This document shows positions 1 through 10,035 of a stretch of DNA of 64,000 nt, one piece after another (position 1 is the first letter of the stretch; each line of letters begins with the position of its first letter). The notes beneath the pieces were generated by a model. That model saw nothing but the letters and a program-made list of their open reading frames with translations. It was not told where the DNA came from and did not search any database. The translations under genes were made by a program, and so were the position numbers. Location: positions 62,001 through 126,000 of the forward strand of contig CAWUHX010000221.1 in the NCBI GenBank assembly GCA_963922205.1, given 5' to 3'. Source of the DNA: Romanomermis culicivorax. Taxonomy: Eukaryota; Nematoda; Enoplea; Mermithida; Mermithidae.

Positions 1-163
1 CATAGCATTCGTTTGTTCTGCAAAAACTTCCGCGTTTTTTGTGTTTTTTTAAACTTTTGTTTTATTCTTAAAGTAGCTGTTCTAACATCAATACAGGCTT
101 GACATAAGAAAAGTTACACTTCTCCAGACTCTTACTCTACGAAGTTTTTCCGTAATTTTACAG
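1..163. other. Intron or upstream sequence before first visible exon
   Basis: AT-rich non-coding DNA. It ends in a plausible acceptor, TTTTACAG at about 156-163, feeding the ectodomain exon. No gene of its own is seen. The 5' end of the kinase-like gene lies outside the window. Confidence 0.5.
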
Positions 164-534
164 TGCTATCGTAGTCCAATTCTTTTGTCCGGACGCGGTT
201 TGCACGGGCAATCTCGATCTTTCGGCCAACGAAACTTTCCTGTTAAAATCCATTGAATTGCCGCAGAATTATAATTCTTCGTCGTATGATTTGACAATAA
301 AATGGACAGACTTTACCAATGATCAGCCTGCAACGATTAAAGGAGATGATTATTCACCCGATTTTCTTATCGAAGCTGTTTCAGTTGATTATTACGTCGC
401 TCGTGATGATAATCTCCTTGAGGAAATGTATGCCGGAAATGGCTCCATTAATGAATCGTTGATACCGACGAGAAGCGTTCGGAAATGGTATTCAACCCCT
501 ATCCTGGTACGATATGAAAAGGCGGCGCCAAAAA
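164..534 (+). CDS. Ectodomain exon of the receptor pseudokinase
   Basis: The open frame begins with one base completing a codon and ends AAAA|GTAAGT, leaving phase 1. It encodes about 123 extracellular residues with N-glycosylation sequons (NET, NSS, NGS, NES) and two close cysteines (CPDAVC). It is rich in aromatic and acidic residues. I recognise no Ig, fibronectin or cysteine-rich module with confidence. Confidence 0.75.
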
Positions 535-3500
535 GTAAGTATAACACCACCGTGGTTTGTAAACACGAGTCTTTACACGCCTATAGTCTGTTTTTTATAA
601 AATCCTTGTAAACTGAAAATTGACAAAAATTAGTACTGTTGTAAAACCATTTACACAAACTTTTACTATGAAATTTTTTATTCGGAAAATAGCTAAAAAT
701 TAGTTGAGTATGCTTACAGGTTTTTCGGCGCAATGTGACATATGGTATAGTTGAAAATGCTAAAAGTCTGAAACAGTACTTGCTTTCCACTCTCATCCTT
801 TGGAGCATAAAAAGGACTATGGAAGTTGAAATGATATATAGATCGTTGTTGTAACGGAGCTCGGAGCTCATTGGGGTTATTGAAAGAACAAAGCATAAAC
901 TTCTGACTCGAAAATCGAGAAAATGGCTGAAAAAATATTGCTTGTGGACTCAAATTTCATAAAAACCCATAATTGTGATACGTCGGAAAAAATTAATATT
1001 TTTGAGCATCATTTTGGTCAAAGGTGGAGCTCACCCTAGCCATATATATGCTCGCAAATCTGGATTTAGGCTCGTCATTATGGCAAGCCATATAGTCGGC
1101 AATTCTTGCGGGGACTTCTATGACACATCCCAATTATAAATAATGCGTGGTTTCTTCAATTGAGACTCACACTGAGAAAAATTTCACAAAAGCAGTGCGC
1201 TTCTCTAGTTTAGGCACGGAGTAATTGACTCTATCATACATCATGAGCTTTTTTAAAGTTTCGAATTTCTTTGTAGAACCCGTGAATATCGGTTTGATCG
1301 TTCTATGCGTATTTTTGTTTGTCTTGTTTTGCGGGATGTTATTGGCTGTTCTGGCCCGAAAGCACGCCTCACAATCGTTGACCAATCGTTACAAAAGGAA
1401 ACCAGTCATACAAGATGAAAGTTCACTCATGTCCTCTTTACGTTTTGATAGACAAAATAATCGTTTTGAAGAAGAATATAAGCTGGTAATTTTTAGAAAG
1501 TGAGACAAAAATATAATTCACGACGATTTTGTGGGAAAACGAATTTATAGTTTAAAATGATGAGATAGTTTTATTATTTCATAATTTGTATTCTTAAATC
1601 ATTTTAGCTACCGATCCCGAATAAAATTTCCATGCGGACTACAAATTTGAACAATAACGATGATTTAGTTGAAAATCAAAACCCAAATAATACGAAACCG
1701 GTTGCTAATACTACTACATTTTCAAAAATTGGGCCTTCATCGTTGCAAAACAGCGACGAAAATTCTAGGAAATACGAAAATATTTGGCAGACGGCGTCAA
1801 TAGCTATTTCGTATTGCGATCTCGATCTACTAGAGATTATCGGCCAAGGTCAATTCGGAGCGATCAAACGCGGTTACGTCGGCCAGAAAAATGAGTGTAT
1901 GGTTCATTGCGCTAAAGGTAAAATTCAAACCGATCATGTTTAATACTTTGTGACACAAGTTGATAGTGAATGACCTAAAAATTATTTTTCGTGATAATCG
2001 ATAGACATATTTATTACATTTTAAGTCGAGCAATAACTTGTCCTCCCCCACTCCATTCTATTTTTTTGCATAGCTAATCTTTTAATTCGAGGAAGCATTT
2101 AGTATCACTCTATAAGAATGGAATAGATACATAAACATATTTATATATTTAGTTTCGGCTATAAAACGGTTTTTCAATTAAATTCGAATGCATGTAATAC
2201 TTTTCATGTTCAAAGTCTATGTTTTCCTCATCTTCGTCACGACAAAACGATATGAGTATAGTTCTGTTATCAGGCCTGTAGCCAGGAATTTTTTTCGGGC
2301 GAACACATATTTTTTTACGCAATTTACTGTAAAATTGACATTTCTGACGACTTTTTCGAAGAAAAAACTAATACTTTTGTCTTTTTTAACACTTGAAGCA
2401 TTTCGGGGGGCATGGCCCTCAACCTCTCCCATGCCTACATCAACCCCTCCCATGCATACGTCACTAATATAATCTTTGTAGATGTATCAGGTAGCATATT
2501 TTGAAAATATCGGATGTCCGGGTCCTAAAAAAATATAAGGTTTATGTCCGGCTCCAACAAAATTCTCGGGCAATTTCGGGTCTTATTTCGGATCCGTATA
2601 CCCGATACATCTTTAATGGTCAGATTGATGAAAAATATTGATTGAAAACGAAAAGAATATAGTTAAACAAAGTTTTCAAAAAACCTGCTACAGCAAGCAG
2701 AGTAGATTATAAATGAACTTTGTATTCTGTAATGGACAAACTTGAAATCATTTATCCCTTTGTCCATCCAATTTTCTCATTGACAATTTCAGGTACCCAC
2801 TATCTCAAAATATGTACGACACAACAGGGTAAGAAATTTACATTTTAGCTGAAAATTTATTACTTTTTTAAGTTTTTCGCGTAATTCGTTTCACCTGAGC
2901 AATGGTAGTGTTGATCGTACACAAACGCAGTCAGATGAGGGAAATAGAACAAAAAACCTAAAAACAAGCAGAAACTGTTAGCCGGATGGGAGAATTAACT
3001 ACATAATAACAGAAAACTGCAAGTTTCTCAATGAAAGCATAACTTTTTCGCTTAATCACTTGGCATTTATGTCATCTGAAGATTGGTTTGATTTAATTTC
3101 CTCACCACTTCAACGGATTTGTTTAGTGCTCTCAATTTCCTGCTCTTATTCGTCATTTATGTCAAAATTTTTCTATAAAATGTCTGGATATCCAAAAATC
3201 CGTATATCCGACGAACATCACTACTTAAGGTGTAAACAAAAACAGTTTTCTTCCAAAAGTTAAATTGATGAGTCAGCAGCTCGGTGGCATTCCGTTTTCT
3301 AGTTTCAAAATATCTTCGGTTAAAGATTTTTATCTTGAACAGTGTGAATTTTTGGCGTAGTTTTTATTCCAAGTTCTTCAGCTTCCAATATTTACATTTC
3401 AAAACAACATTGTATGACCCATACATGCAACGGAGCCTCGAGTTCTTTAGGGTTCAAGCGGCTTTTCTGGGGTAGAGTGTTTAGATTTCCCGAAATTTTA

Positions 3501-5711
3501 GAGGATCTTGAAGGATGGATTCTCAAAAATGGTTTAAAATGATTACTTTTCTCTAAAACCCATAAAAAATGAATTAATGGCGCGCAGCGCCGATAAAATG
3601 TACACTTTTTTTTAGTTCAGATCATTTTTAATCGAAATTTGTCATTTTTTAATATTTTTCCGACCGAAAGTATGAAGGATTCTAACTACCTCTGCCTAAC
3701 CCTATGATCGAAAAATCTTGTGGGGTGATCATTATATGGTTAGGCCGACGATTTCTAAGGGTTCCTATGGCACTCCTCCATTTACATGTAGTGCATGACA
3801 AAATAAAATTCCGAAACTAAAACTTGCATTGTCGTATGATTATCAGAACAAACAAATTTCAGAGGAAGTTATTATATCTTTGACTCACCTGAATTTTTCT
3901 TTGTGGTATGCTATCATTTCATGTTTCATTTTTTAGCTCCCTATGCAATTAATGCCGAGGATTCCAAGATTTTCCTTGAACATTTAGATAGTTCAATAAA
4001 AGCTCGCTCTCATCCCAATGTCATCTGTTTTGTTGGAGTTTGTGGCCAAGGAGGTAATTTGATTCTCATTTGACGAATGATACGTTTCTTTAAAAATATA
4101 GTACATACGAAATCTGCTGTTTTACTGTAATTGCTTCCTGTAAATCACGATTATCTGCATTGAAAAGCCCGGTAAGTTGGGAATTATTTTTCTGCAGAAC
4201 TGAAATCTGAAGATTGCATGCGATTTCTATTTTCTAGTATTTGTTATAATCATTTTGTTATTTAAAATCGATTAAGGAAAAATTCATTCCAAATAGTACT
4301 GTGATTTTATTTTTAGACGATCTGTACGTCGCTATGCAATTAGAAAATGGCCAGAACTTACGAAATTTATTGCGCGAAAGTCGAAGTTTGGATAATTTCA
4401 GTCAGTACGCCAAATCGCGCGGTAAAATTTCGCTCATGTCCGCGCAGCGTCTTTTGAGCATAGCGTTAGGGGTTTGCCGCGGCATGGGCTACTTGGAGGA
4501 CAATAAAGTAAGCAGATTTAAACAACGTATAGTCTGCAAATTGTTATTTAAATTTTTAACCAACAAAATTATTTGCGAATGTATGGATCCTTTTTTTAAC
4601 TTTTGCTCTAAGTGGCAAGAGTTCATTTAGAAAATTCAATTTTTTTTGAAGACATCTTTTTAAATGTGATTGTTGGCACACATGGGCAACATTTTTTAGA
4701 AATATTTCTTTTTTTTAAGAAATGATAATCTGTCCGTATCATTTTCCCATTATTCCTATTCGAAAATGTTATAATCCGACATTGTATGTAGGTTTTGCAC
4801 GACAACTTGGCCTGCATTAATATTATTATCGGTGATAACGGAACTCCGAAAATCGGTGGATTCGGAATGGCGACATTATGCTCGTTATACAAACGTCAGA
4901 TGGATAGGGTAAGAACTTTGAATGAACTATTCTTATAAGTTATCAAGATATGTCAATCATTCAATGACGAAAATGAGCTAGCTTTTGAATGTCAAGTTCA
5001 TGACTTGAAATATTTCGGTATTTTAGATAGTATAAAATTGTTGCCCATCTTTACTCATCTTTCTTTTTTACGTATATCTTTTTTCATTTTACTTTGTCTT
5101 TTTACAGAAAGCCCATTTTTCATCTAATTAAGGATCACGAGAAAATTCGCTGGATGCCACCTGAAACGCTCGCCAATCACATTTTTGCTCTCAAAAGTCA
5201 AGTGTAAGATTTTTCTGTGAAATCCCCTCCGCTTCATATTTCAATAATTTTTTCATATTGTTTACAGCTGGTCATTTGGCATTGTCGTTTGGGAAATCGT
5301 GACGCTTGGCGGTTTGCCGTATAATTATTTGGACCACCGATCCATAATGATACAAATCCCGGGCGGTTTACGTTTGAGTAAACCGTCGAGTTGCGGTCAT
5401 AAACTTTACGAATTTTTATTCAATAAGATTTGGAACCCGGACGCAGATGCGCGACCTAATTTCGCAGAAATTTTACAATATTTCCACGATTTTAATCTTA
5501 ATCCGGAGGTAAAGAGAGTGAATTCAGGTCACATAGGATCACAGTATCAGTGGCAGGGAATGAGTTAGCCTTTTGAATAATTTTGCTCAATAGGAGACTG
5601 ACGTTTTAGCATTCAAAAGAAAATTGACATTTTTACTATTTCTAGACTCATATCGATCTTACACTAGTGGAAGGATTCACTTACGAACCGACGAAAAACG
5701 TGCCTCGGTGA
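164..5711 (+). CDS. Receptor tyrosine kinase-like pseudokinase, 3' part, ten exons
   Basis: Type I membrane receptor with a cytoplasmic tyrosine-kinase-like domain. Exons: 164-534, 1277-1485, 1608-1917, 2793-2828, 3937-4053, 4317-4507, 4792-4908, 5112-5203, 5268-5508, 5646-5711. Every intron is GT-AG and all exon phases are mutually consistent, giving about 580 residues in the window and a TGA stop at 5709-5711. Seen in order: N-glycosylated ectodomain, one transmembrane helix, an Asn-rich juxtamembrane stretch, glycine loop GQGQFG, HPNV after helix C, catalytic loop HDNLACIN where active kinases have HRDLAARN, GFG for DFG, RWMPPE (APE-like), SQVWSFG for SDVWSFG, and DARPNF. Loss of the HRD and DFG aspartates means phosphotransfer is unlikely; ATP binding may persist because the glycine loop is intact. 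By analogy with the ROR, RYK and PTK7 classes it probably signals by scaffolding. The receptor family is not identified, and the 5' end is missing. Confidence 0.85.
584..819 (+). mobile_element. Tc1/mariner-type MITE, copy 1 (diverged)
   Basis: About 236 bp inside an intron. It starts TAGTCTGTTTTTTATAAAAT and ends in a degraded inverse (...GGACTA). At least six copies of this family lie in the window (also 6256, 52470, 61343, 61586, 63350). Termini read TA-GTCTGTTTTT, compatible with a TA target duplication. No coding capacity. Confidence 0.7.
1277..1485 (+). CDS. Transmembrane exon of the receptor pseudokinase
   Basis: The acceptor TTCTTTGTAG|AA supplies the two bases that complete the codon split by the previous exon, which fixes the model. 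The exon encodes one strongly hydrophobic helix (from about VNIGLIVLC through MLLAVL) followed by a basic stop-transfer stretch (ARK, NRYKRK). The upstream in-frame TAA at 1221-1223 excludes an earlier acceptor. The donor is CTG|GTAATT. Confidence 0.85.
1608..1917 (+). CDS. Juxtamembrane and glycine-loop exon
   Basis: Encodes about 103 residues: some 70 Asn/Ser-rich juxtamembrane residues, then the start of the kinase fold (DLDLLEIIGQGQFGAIKRG). The GxGxFG nucleotide loop is intact. Donor AAAG|GTAAAA leaves phase 1. Confidence 0.85.
1918..2792 (+). other. Intron with a hAT-type fragment
   Basis: Phase-1 intron of the receptor gene. It contains a short non-autonomous hAT-like element (2271 to about 2460). 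The rest is anonymous AT-rich sequence. Confidence 0.6.
2271..2460 (+). mobile_element. Non-autonomous hAT-like element (CAGGCCTGTAGCCAGG family)
   Basis: Starts CAGGCCTGTAGCCAGGAAT. An inverted relative at 35664-35853 ends CCTGGCTACAAGCCTG and shares internal blocks, including a CGTCAGAAATG-like core and C/G-rich tracts. The right end is imprecise. No coding capacity. Confidence 0.55.
2793..2828 (+). CDS. Micro-exon covering strand beta-3
   Basis: A 36-nt exon between TTTCAG| and |GTAAGA, entering and leaving in phase 1. It encodes GTHYLKICTTQQ when joined. The YLK may correspond to the VAVK strand with its ATP-anchoring lysine. It is too short for ORF calling but is required for frame continuity. 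Confidence 0.65.
2829..3936 (+). other. 1.1-kb intron
   Basis: Non-coding. It holds one member of the GGCGC-NNN-GCGCC hairpin family at 3579-3591 (loop GCA). No gene seen. Confidence 0.6.
3937..4053 (+). CDS. Helix-C exon of the pseudokinase
   Basis: Acceptor TTTTTTAG|CT, donor GGAG|GTAATT, phase 1 to 1. Encodes an acidic stretch, then FLEHLDSS...RSHPNVICFVGVC, matching the helix-C/beta-4 region of tyrosine kinases. The residue aligned with the helix-C glutamate appears to be His (FLEHL against FLxEA), a further sign of catalytic loss. Confidence 0.75.
4317..4507 (+). CDS. Hinge and helix-E exon
   Basis: Encodes DDLYVAMQLENGQNLRNLLR, a 30-residue insert-like segment, then RLLSIALGVCRGMGYLEDNK, the helix E preceding the catalytic loop of tyrosine kinases. 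Donor AAA|GTAAGC, phase 0. Confidence 0.85.
4792..4908 (+). CDS. Catalytic-loop exon with HDN and GFG
   Basis: Encodes VLHDNLACINIIIGDNG, then PKIGGFGMATL. The canonical HRD Asp is replaced (HDN), the Mg-binding Asn of the loop is kept, and the DFG Asp is Gly. The exon is in phase 0 with both neighbours, so these are not frame artefacts. Confidence 0.85.
5112..5203 (+). CDS. Activation-segment exon
   Basis: Encodes IRWMPPETL (APE-like motif) and LKSQ leading into VWSFG. The acceptor is ambiguous: the strong TTTTTACAG ends at 5107 but puts a stop in phase 0, whereas AAAG| at 5111 or TTAAG| at 5132 keep phase. I use 5112. Donor CAAGT|GTAAGA, phase 2. Confidence 0.65.
5268..5508 (+). CDS. C-lobe exon
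   Basis: Encodes VWSFGIVVWEIVTLGGLPYN (helix F, tyrosine-kinase type), through NPDADARPNFAEI (helix I arginine retained). The Asp of the SDVW motif is Gln. Donor GAG|GTAAAG. Confidence 0.9.
5646..5711 (+). CDS. Terminal coding exon
   Basis: Acceptor ATTTCTAG|ACT. Encodes a 21-residue tail with a potential phospho-tyrosine (FTYEPT) and ends TGA at 5709-5711. Confidence 0.75.
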   Translation, partial: THIDLTLVEGFTYEPTKNVPR

Positions 5712-5807
5712 GAGTTGTGATCTTGAGTTAGCGATATCATTCACTATGTGTCGTTTTTCAAATTTTGTACATGTATGGTTTTTCTGTAAAGTATTATTTT
5801 TCGTCCC

Positions 5808-5813
5808 AATAAA
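5808..5813 (+). terminator. Poly(A) signal AATAAA of the receptor gene
   Basis: AATAAA 97 bp after the stop, in CCCAATAAAAATC. Gives a short, normal-looking 3' UTR. Confidence 0.65.
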
Positions 5814-5853
5814 AATCTCCAACTGCTTTGCACTAATCAATTGTAATGGTTAG

Positions 5854-6206
5854 ATGAAGTTTGTGGTGGTACTTGGAGGTTACGTCACTGCAGCGAGAAT
5901 CACGCGATCGGACAATTTGTACAGTAAATTTGGAGGTAAAAAAATGGGCAGCGGTCGGAATCACATTCTATCGGTTTTATTGTAAATGAAAAATCGAATA
6001 GGTTGATTTCTGGAATGCGAACAGGGTTGACGTCTGCAAGGATTACTGTAGACTCGGAAATAAGGAGGAAAAACGGAATTAGGCTCGCGCGGACTTCTAT
6101 GGACGTCGAAGTCGATAGACCGGTTCGAAATATGATTTTATTAGGAGGCACATTGACCAAAATACAACAGCAAGGTCGACTAATTTACGAGACAATAACG
6201 AAATAG
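5854..6206 (+). CDS. Possible small two-exon gene (88 aa)
   Basis: ATG at 5854 opens 82 nt ending GGAG|GTAAAA at 5935. The acceptor GCGAACAG|GG at 6024 rejoins the frame to a TAG at 6204-6206. The predicted product is 88 residues, basic, with two similar pieces (VTAARIT and LTSARIT). Its G+C and codon look differ from the flanking intergenic DNA. No homologue recognised and no poly(A) signal identified. It may be a relic. Confidence 0.3.
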
Positions 6207-6255
6207 AGCGGAAAGAACGAACAGAACAAAAAAGCAAGGACAGCATAGCAATCTA

Positions 6256-6500
6256 TAGTCTGTTTTTTATAAAATGCTTCCAAATAGAAAAGTGACACAA
6301 ATAAGTACTGTCGTCAAATTCTTTTATATAGAGCTCTTTCTATAAAATTTTGCATTCGGAAAATTGCTAGAGGTTACGTCAGTGTGCTCACAAGTTTTCA
6401 GTCCTATACCACATATTGTTTATCAGTAAATCCTGGAAATTCGGAAATACAACTTGCTTTCCACTTTCAGTGTTTAGAAGCATTTCAAGAAAACAGACTA
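6256..6500 (+). mobile_element. Tc1/mariner-type MITE, copy 2
   Basis: About 245 bp from TAGTCTGTTTTTTATAAAAT to AAGAAAACAGACTA. Its left and right ends are inverted copies over about 24 bp (AAATGCTTCC in both). It sits 35 bp upstream of the giant LTR element. Confidence 0.8.
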
Positions 6501-6535
6501 CATACATGAAAAGTAAACGTAAAAACGAGTGTAAG

Positions 6536-6539
6536 AAGT
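6536..6539. repeat. Left 4-bp target-site duplication (AAGT)
   Basis: AAGT directly before the TGTCAC left end; the same AAGT follows the right end at 27680-27683. This is the expected footprint of a Ty3/Gypsy-type integrase. Confidence 0.8.
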
Positions 6540-7332
6540 TGTCACATTAAACGAAGTGGAGCCATGTCACATTAAATGAAGTGGGTGATCAGTCACATTG
6601 ACGGGAAAAACCCGTACCATATCCCATAGGAAATATGGCCATGACACTGTAGGTGACATGCTGTGACCCCCTGGGGTGGCTCCAGTAATGTTCTTCGTCT
6701 CGGGAACCTAACCCAGCTGGTACTACCACAGGTAAACCTATGGTGTACCTCGGCCTTCTCCTAGGGTTATGCTGTACAATAATGGACAACGCGGCTGGGT
6801 CAAGGGTGCCAATCCCTAGTCCTCACTCACTGGGAATGAGGGACGGTGCCATTCAGAGAATGGCCTACTGTAGGGGACCCGATTGTTAACCTAAATCCCC
6901 TTATTGGCCCTGACCTTAAGGGTCTGAGGGCTTTCTTAACTGAGGGTACTTTTGAGGGAAACTAGCTTAGGGGAGACTCCCACAAATATACCCTCAACAA
7001 CAATAACCCCTGAGAAGACTAACTAATCCTCTTCTTAACCTACTCGGCCCTGGGCCACGGCTTCTGGGATCAAAGCGGGGGTCCTGCGGACGGCGATGAA
7101 CCTGTACAGGAATCCGAGCGATTTGGGGTGGGGTTCTGTGGCTGCGGATCATCAGGTGGTGGTAACAAACGTTTCCTCAGTGAGGGCGACGGGGTTCCTG
7201 ATTAAGGGTGACGGGGACCAGTGCCTACAGTCGGGTTACTGTAGTGGTAACGTATAAAAAGTTCGGAGGCGAGAATATGCAAATTTTATTCGATGAGCGG
7301 CGAACGCAGTTGACAATAAAACAATATAATAA

Positions 7333-9023
7333 CTAGTTTATTAGAAAATGCCCCGATGGGGCAGAAAAAAGGAGAATATACTTGCTTTGACAGATGCCAT
7401 GGTAGAAAAAGAAGTGGACTAGATTTTTGAGAACTTGGGTCAAAGTTGGAAAAAATTCACTTTCTTTATATTGGATTTCCATTCTTCCTCAAAAAAATCC
7501 ATATCTGTGAAGAAGTATATTCTGCAGCATCGTGCATTTTGTCCTTCCTGGCATCAACTACAGCAAAATTTTTCTATATGAAAATTATATGCACACGACT
7601 TCAAATGTACGGAAACGGTAAACTTATAGCATTCTAACTCACAACCGATTCAAAACTCCTGCCTCTCACACTAGCTGGAAAATAGTGAGGGAGGCATATT
7701 ACAGTCATTTTCAGAACTATAAAGAAACCTGAGGTTCGTTGCACTAACCCAACATGAGGATAATCTCAACATCGGGATTAAATTGACGATCCTGAGGTTG
7801 AGCTAATCGCAATGTTCAAATTTTTCTCGTCCAAAGCACAAACAACACTCACTTCAGGATTTACTAATACTGAGGTTTAAGTTCGAATTTGGGAATTTCA
7901 GAAATTTTTATATTTATTTGCTTTAGAGATAAGAAAATTATGCGAAAATTTTAGTGCAATCCGACTGCTCGAGCAGAGGATAATCTCGACATTGAGCTCG
8001 TTATAATCCTGATGACATTCAAATTATACCAGACTTGAGATCAAACTGATTCGCCTTTTTGTTCGAGATTACCTTGCGCTGGAGCTTAGACCAACTTAGT
8101 GCAACTGGGCCTTGGTTACAGTCATTGGGCACTGATATGCAAATGGGATCCAGCCGTGCCTATATTAGGGGTGTCGCTATATTAGATATTAGGGTGTTCT
8201 CCCCGACTCTACTGGCACTCCCATAGCAACAAAACAACTTTTTTGAAAGCAGGACGAGAGCGACAGAGATCGGCGAAATTGCTTCCCATCTGGAAACCTG
8301 TAAAAGGGCTCTTTCTGCAATTTCAGTTTAAATCCAAAAACTGAGAATGATGCTATTTTGTTGCATAGTTAAATAAAAGAGAATAAATTTGTTTATAGCT
8401 TGTAATCAGTAGAACTTATGGAGTGAATTTTATACGATATGTTATACAATATATAAAATGAGTGAATGAAACGTGTCTTGCACAATCGATTTAGTTCTTA
8501 GAAGACTTTGTGCTGTACCTCTTTTTTCTAAAAAAGCTGAATGGGATTTTATGTGCCACTTTCCCTCAGTTGATTCCTTTTGTTGACACCAAATTCAGTA
8601 AAAATGTTTAACACAGTTGGAAGCAAACATGTGTGAGAGGGGACACGGGGGTATAAACTTCCACAAGGGTTTTGAAACTGGAAAATTTGTTATGCAAAAA
8701 ATTTTTTGGTCAACTTTTTTTGAATTTTTTGTCTCACAAAATGCTAAAACACCAAGGTCCACGCCTGTACCCTCCTAAAAATTTCAGAGATGCACATTGG
8801 TTGGAAAGTGTGTTGATGCACTCAGCTGCAGAATATACTTTTTCACAGACATAGACAATTTTTTTGAGAAAGAATGATAATCCAATATAAAGGAAGTGAA
8901 TTTTTTCCAACTTTGACCCAAGTTCTCAAAAATCTAGTCCACTTCTTTTTCTACCATGGCATCTGTCGAAGCAAGTATATTCTCCTTTTTTCTGCCCCAT
9001 CGGGGCATTTTCTAATAAACTAG
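7333..9023. repeat. 1.7-kb unit with ~185-bp terminal inverted repeats
   Basis: Left arm starts CTAGTTTATTAGAAAATG and includes GCCCCGATGGGGC. The right arm (about 8840-9023) is its inverse, ending CATTTTCTAATAAACTAG. The arms match over roughly 185 bp including GAGAACTTGGGTCAAAGTTG. No coding capacity was found between them. Confidence 0.8.
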
Positions 9024-9282
9024 TTCACCTCTTTTTAGTGGGCCTCAACCATGCACGAAAACTTTCATAGAAGCACATTGAAGTTTTAAATTTGGTCATC
9101 TGCACTTCAAAAAAACAATAAAAAACTTCAAGCAACGAATTCTCACCTCCGGCAAAAGTAAAGGATGTGTAAACCGCATAGTACTTAAAAAACTTCGTAA
9201 AGATACTGAAAGGTGACCATATCTATTGACTTCCTCATGGTTTAGAATCTTTCAACCCAAAAAATCGGAGAAATACCTTGTT

Positions 9283-10035
9283 TTACACAAATGACTTTTT
9301 TCGTGTAAACTGACTCCATTCATTGAATTTCCCATGGTCAGAAACATCTTCCCTAAAAATCGCAGAAATACATTTGTTCGCACTCAATATGAATTCGTGT
9401 ATAAAGTGATCACTTTCATTAAATTCCCAGTGGTCGAAAACCCCTCCCACAAAAAACTCACGAAAACAGAATTGGTTAAATCCGGAATAATTTTTTTGTG
9501 TAAAGTGACACATCCATTGAATTCCCCGCAGTCAAAACCCCTTCCATAAAAATCACGAAAATACGATTGTTTACACCCGCGATAGTTTTTTTTGTAAGAT
9601 GATCGCATTCATCAAATTCTCTGTGATCGAAAACCCCGCCCACCGGGAAATCACGAAAATACGTTTGTTTACAACCGGGATAAGTTTTTGTATAAAGTGA
9701 TCGCATTCATCAAATTCCCCGTGGTCGAAAACCCCTTCCAGCAAAAAATCACGAAAATACGTTTGTTTACACACGGGATAATTTTTGGTGTAAAGTGATC
9801 ACATTCATTGAATTCCTCGTGGTCGAAAATCCCCACCGCAAGAAAATTACGGCAGTACGCTTGTTTATACTGTGGATAATTTTTTTTGTGTAAAGTGAGG
9901 ACGTCTATTGAATTCCCCGTGGTCGAAAACTCCCTCCACTGAAAAATCACGGAAATACGCTTGTTTACACCCGGGATAATTTTTCGTGTAAAGTGACCGT
10001 GTCCATCAAATTCCCAATAGTCGAAAACCCTTGCA
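9283..10035. repeat. ~98-bp tandem array (about 8 units) in the 3' LTR
   Basis: Recurring landmarks TTGTTTAC (near 9565, 9664, 9762, 9861, 9961) give a 98-100-bp period. Units share AAATTCCCCGTGGTCGAAAA and AATCACG. They are imperfect copies, so this is an old satellite-like array. The overlapping minus-strand ORFs are repeats of the unit, not genes. Confidence 0.85.

Noticed and set aside
1225-1503. ATG at 1225 or 1243 as the start of a separate small membrane protein
   Set aside because: The acceptor at 1276 and matching phase with the ectodomain exon make it the transmembrane exon of the receptor.
5900-6160. Minus-strand 86-codon ORF
   Set aside because: No motif and antisense to a more plausible spliced small ORF; neither is certain.
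9283-9950. Overlapping minus-strand ORFs of 67-93 codons in the array
   Set aside because: They are translations of the same satellite unit in successive copies; duplicated exactly in the other LTR.
9283-10035. CRISPR-like array
   Set aside because: The units are contiguous ~98-bp imperfect repeats without spacers, in eukaryotic DNA.
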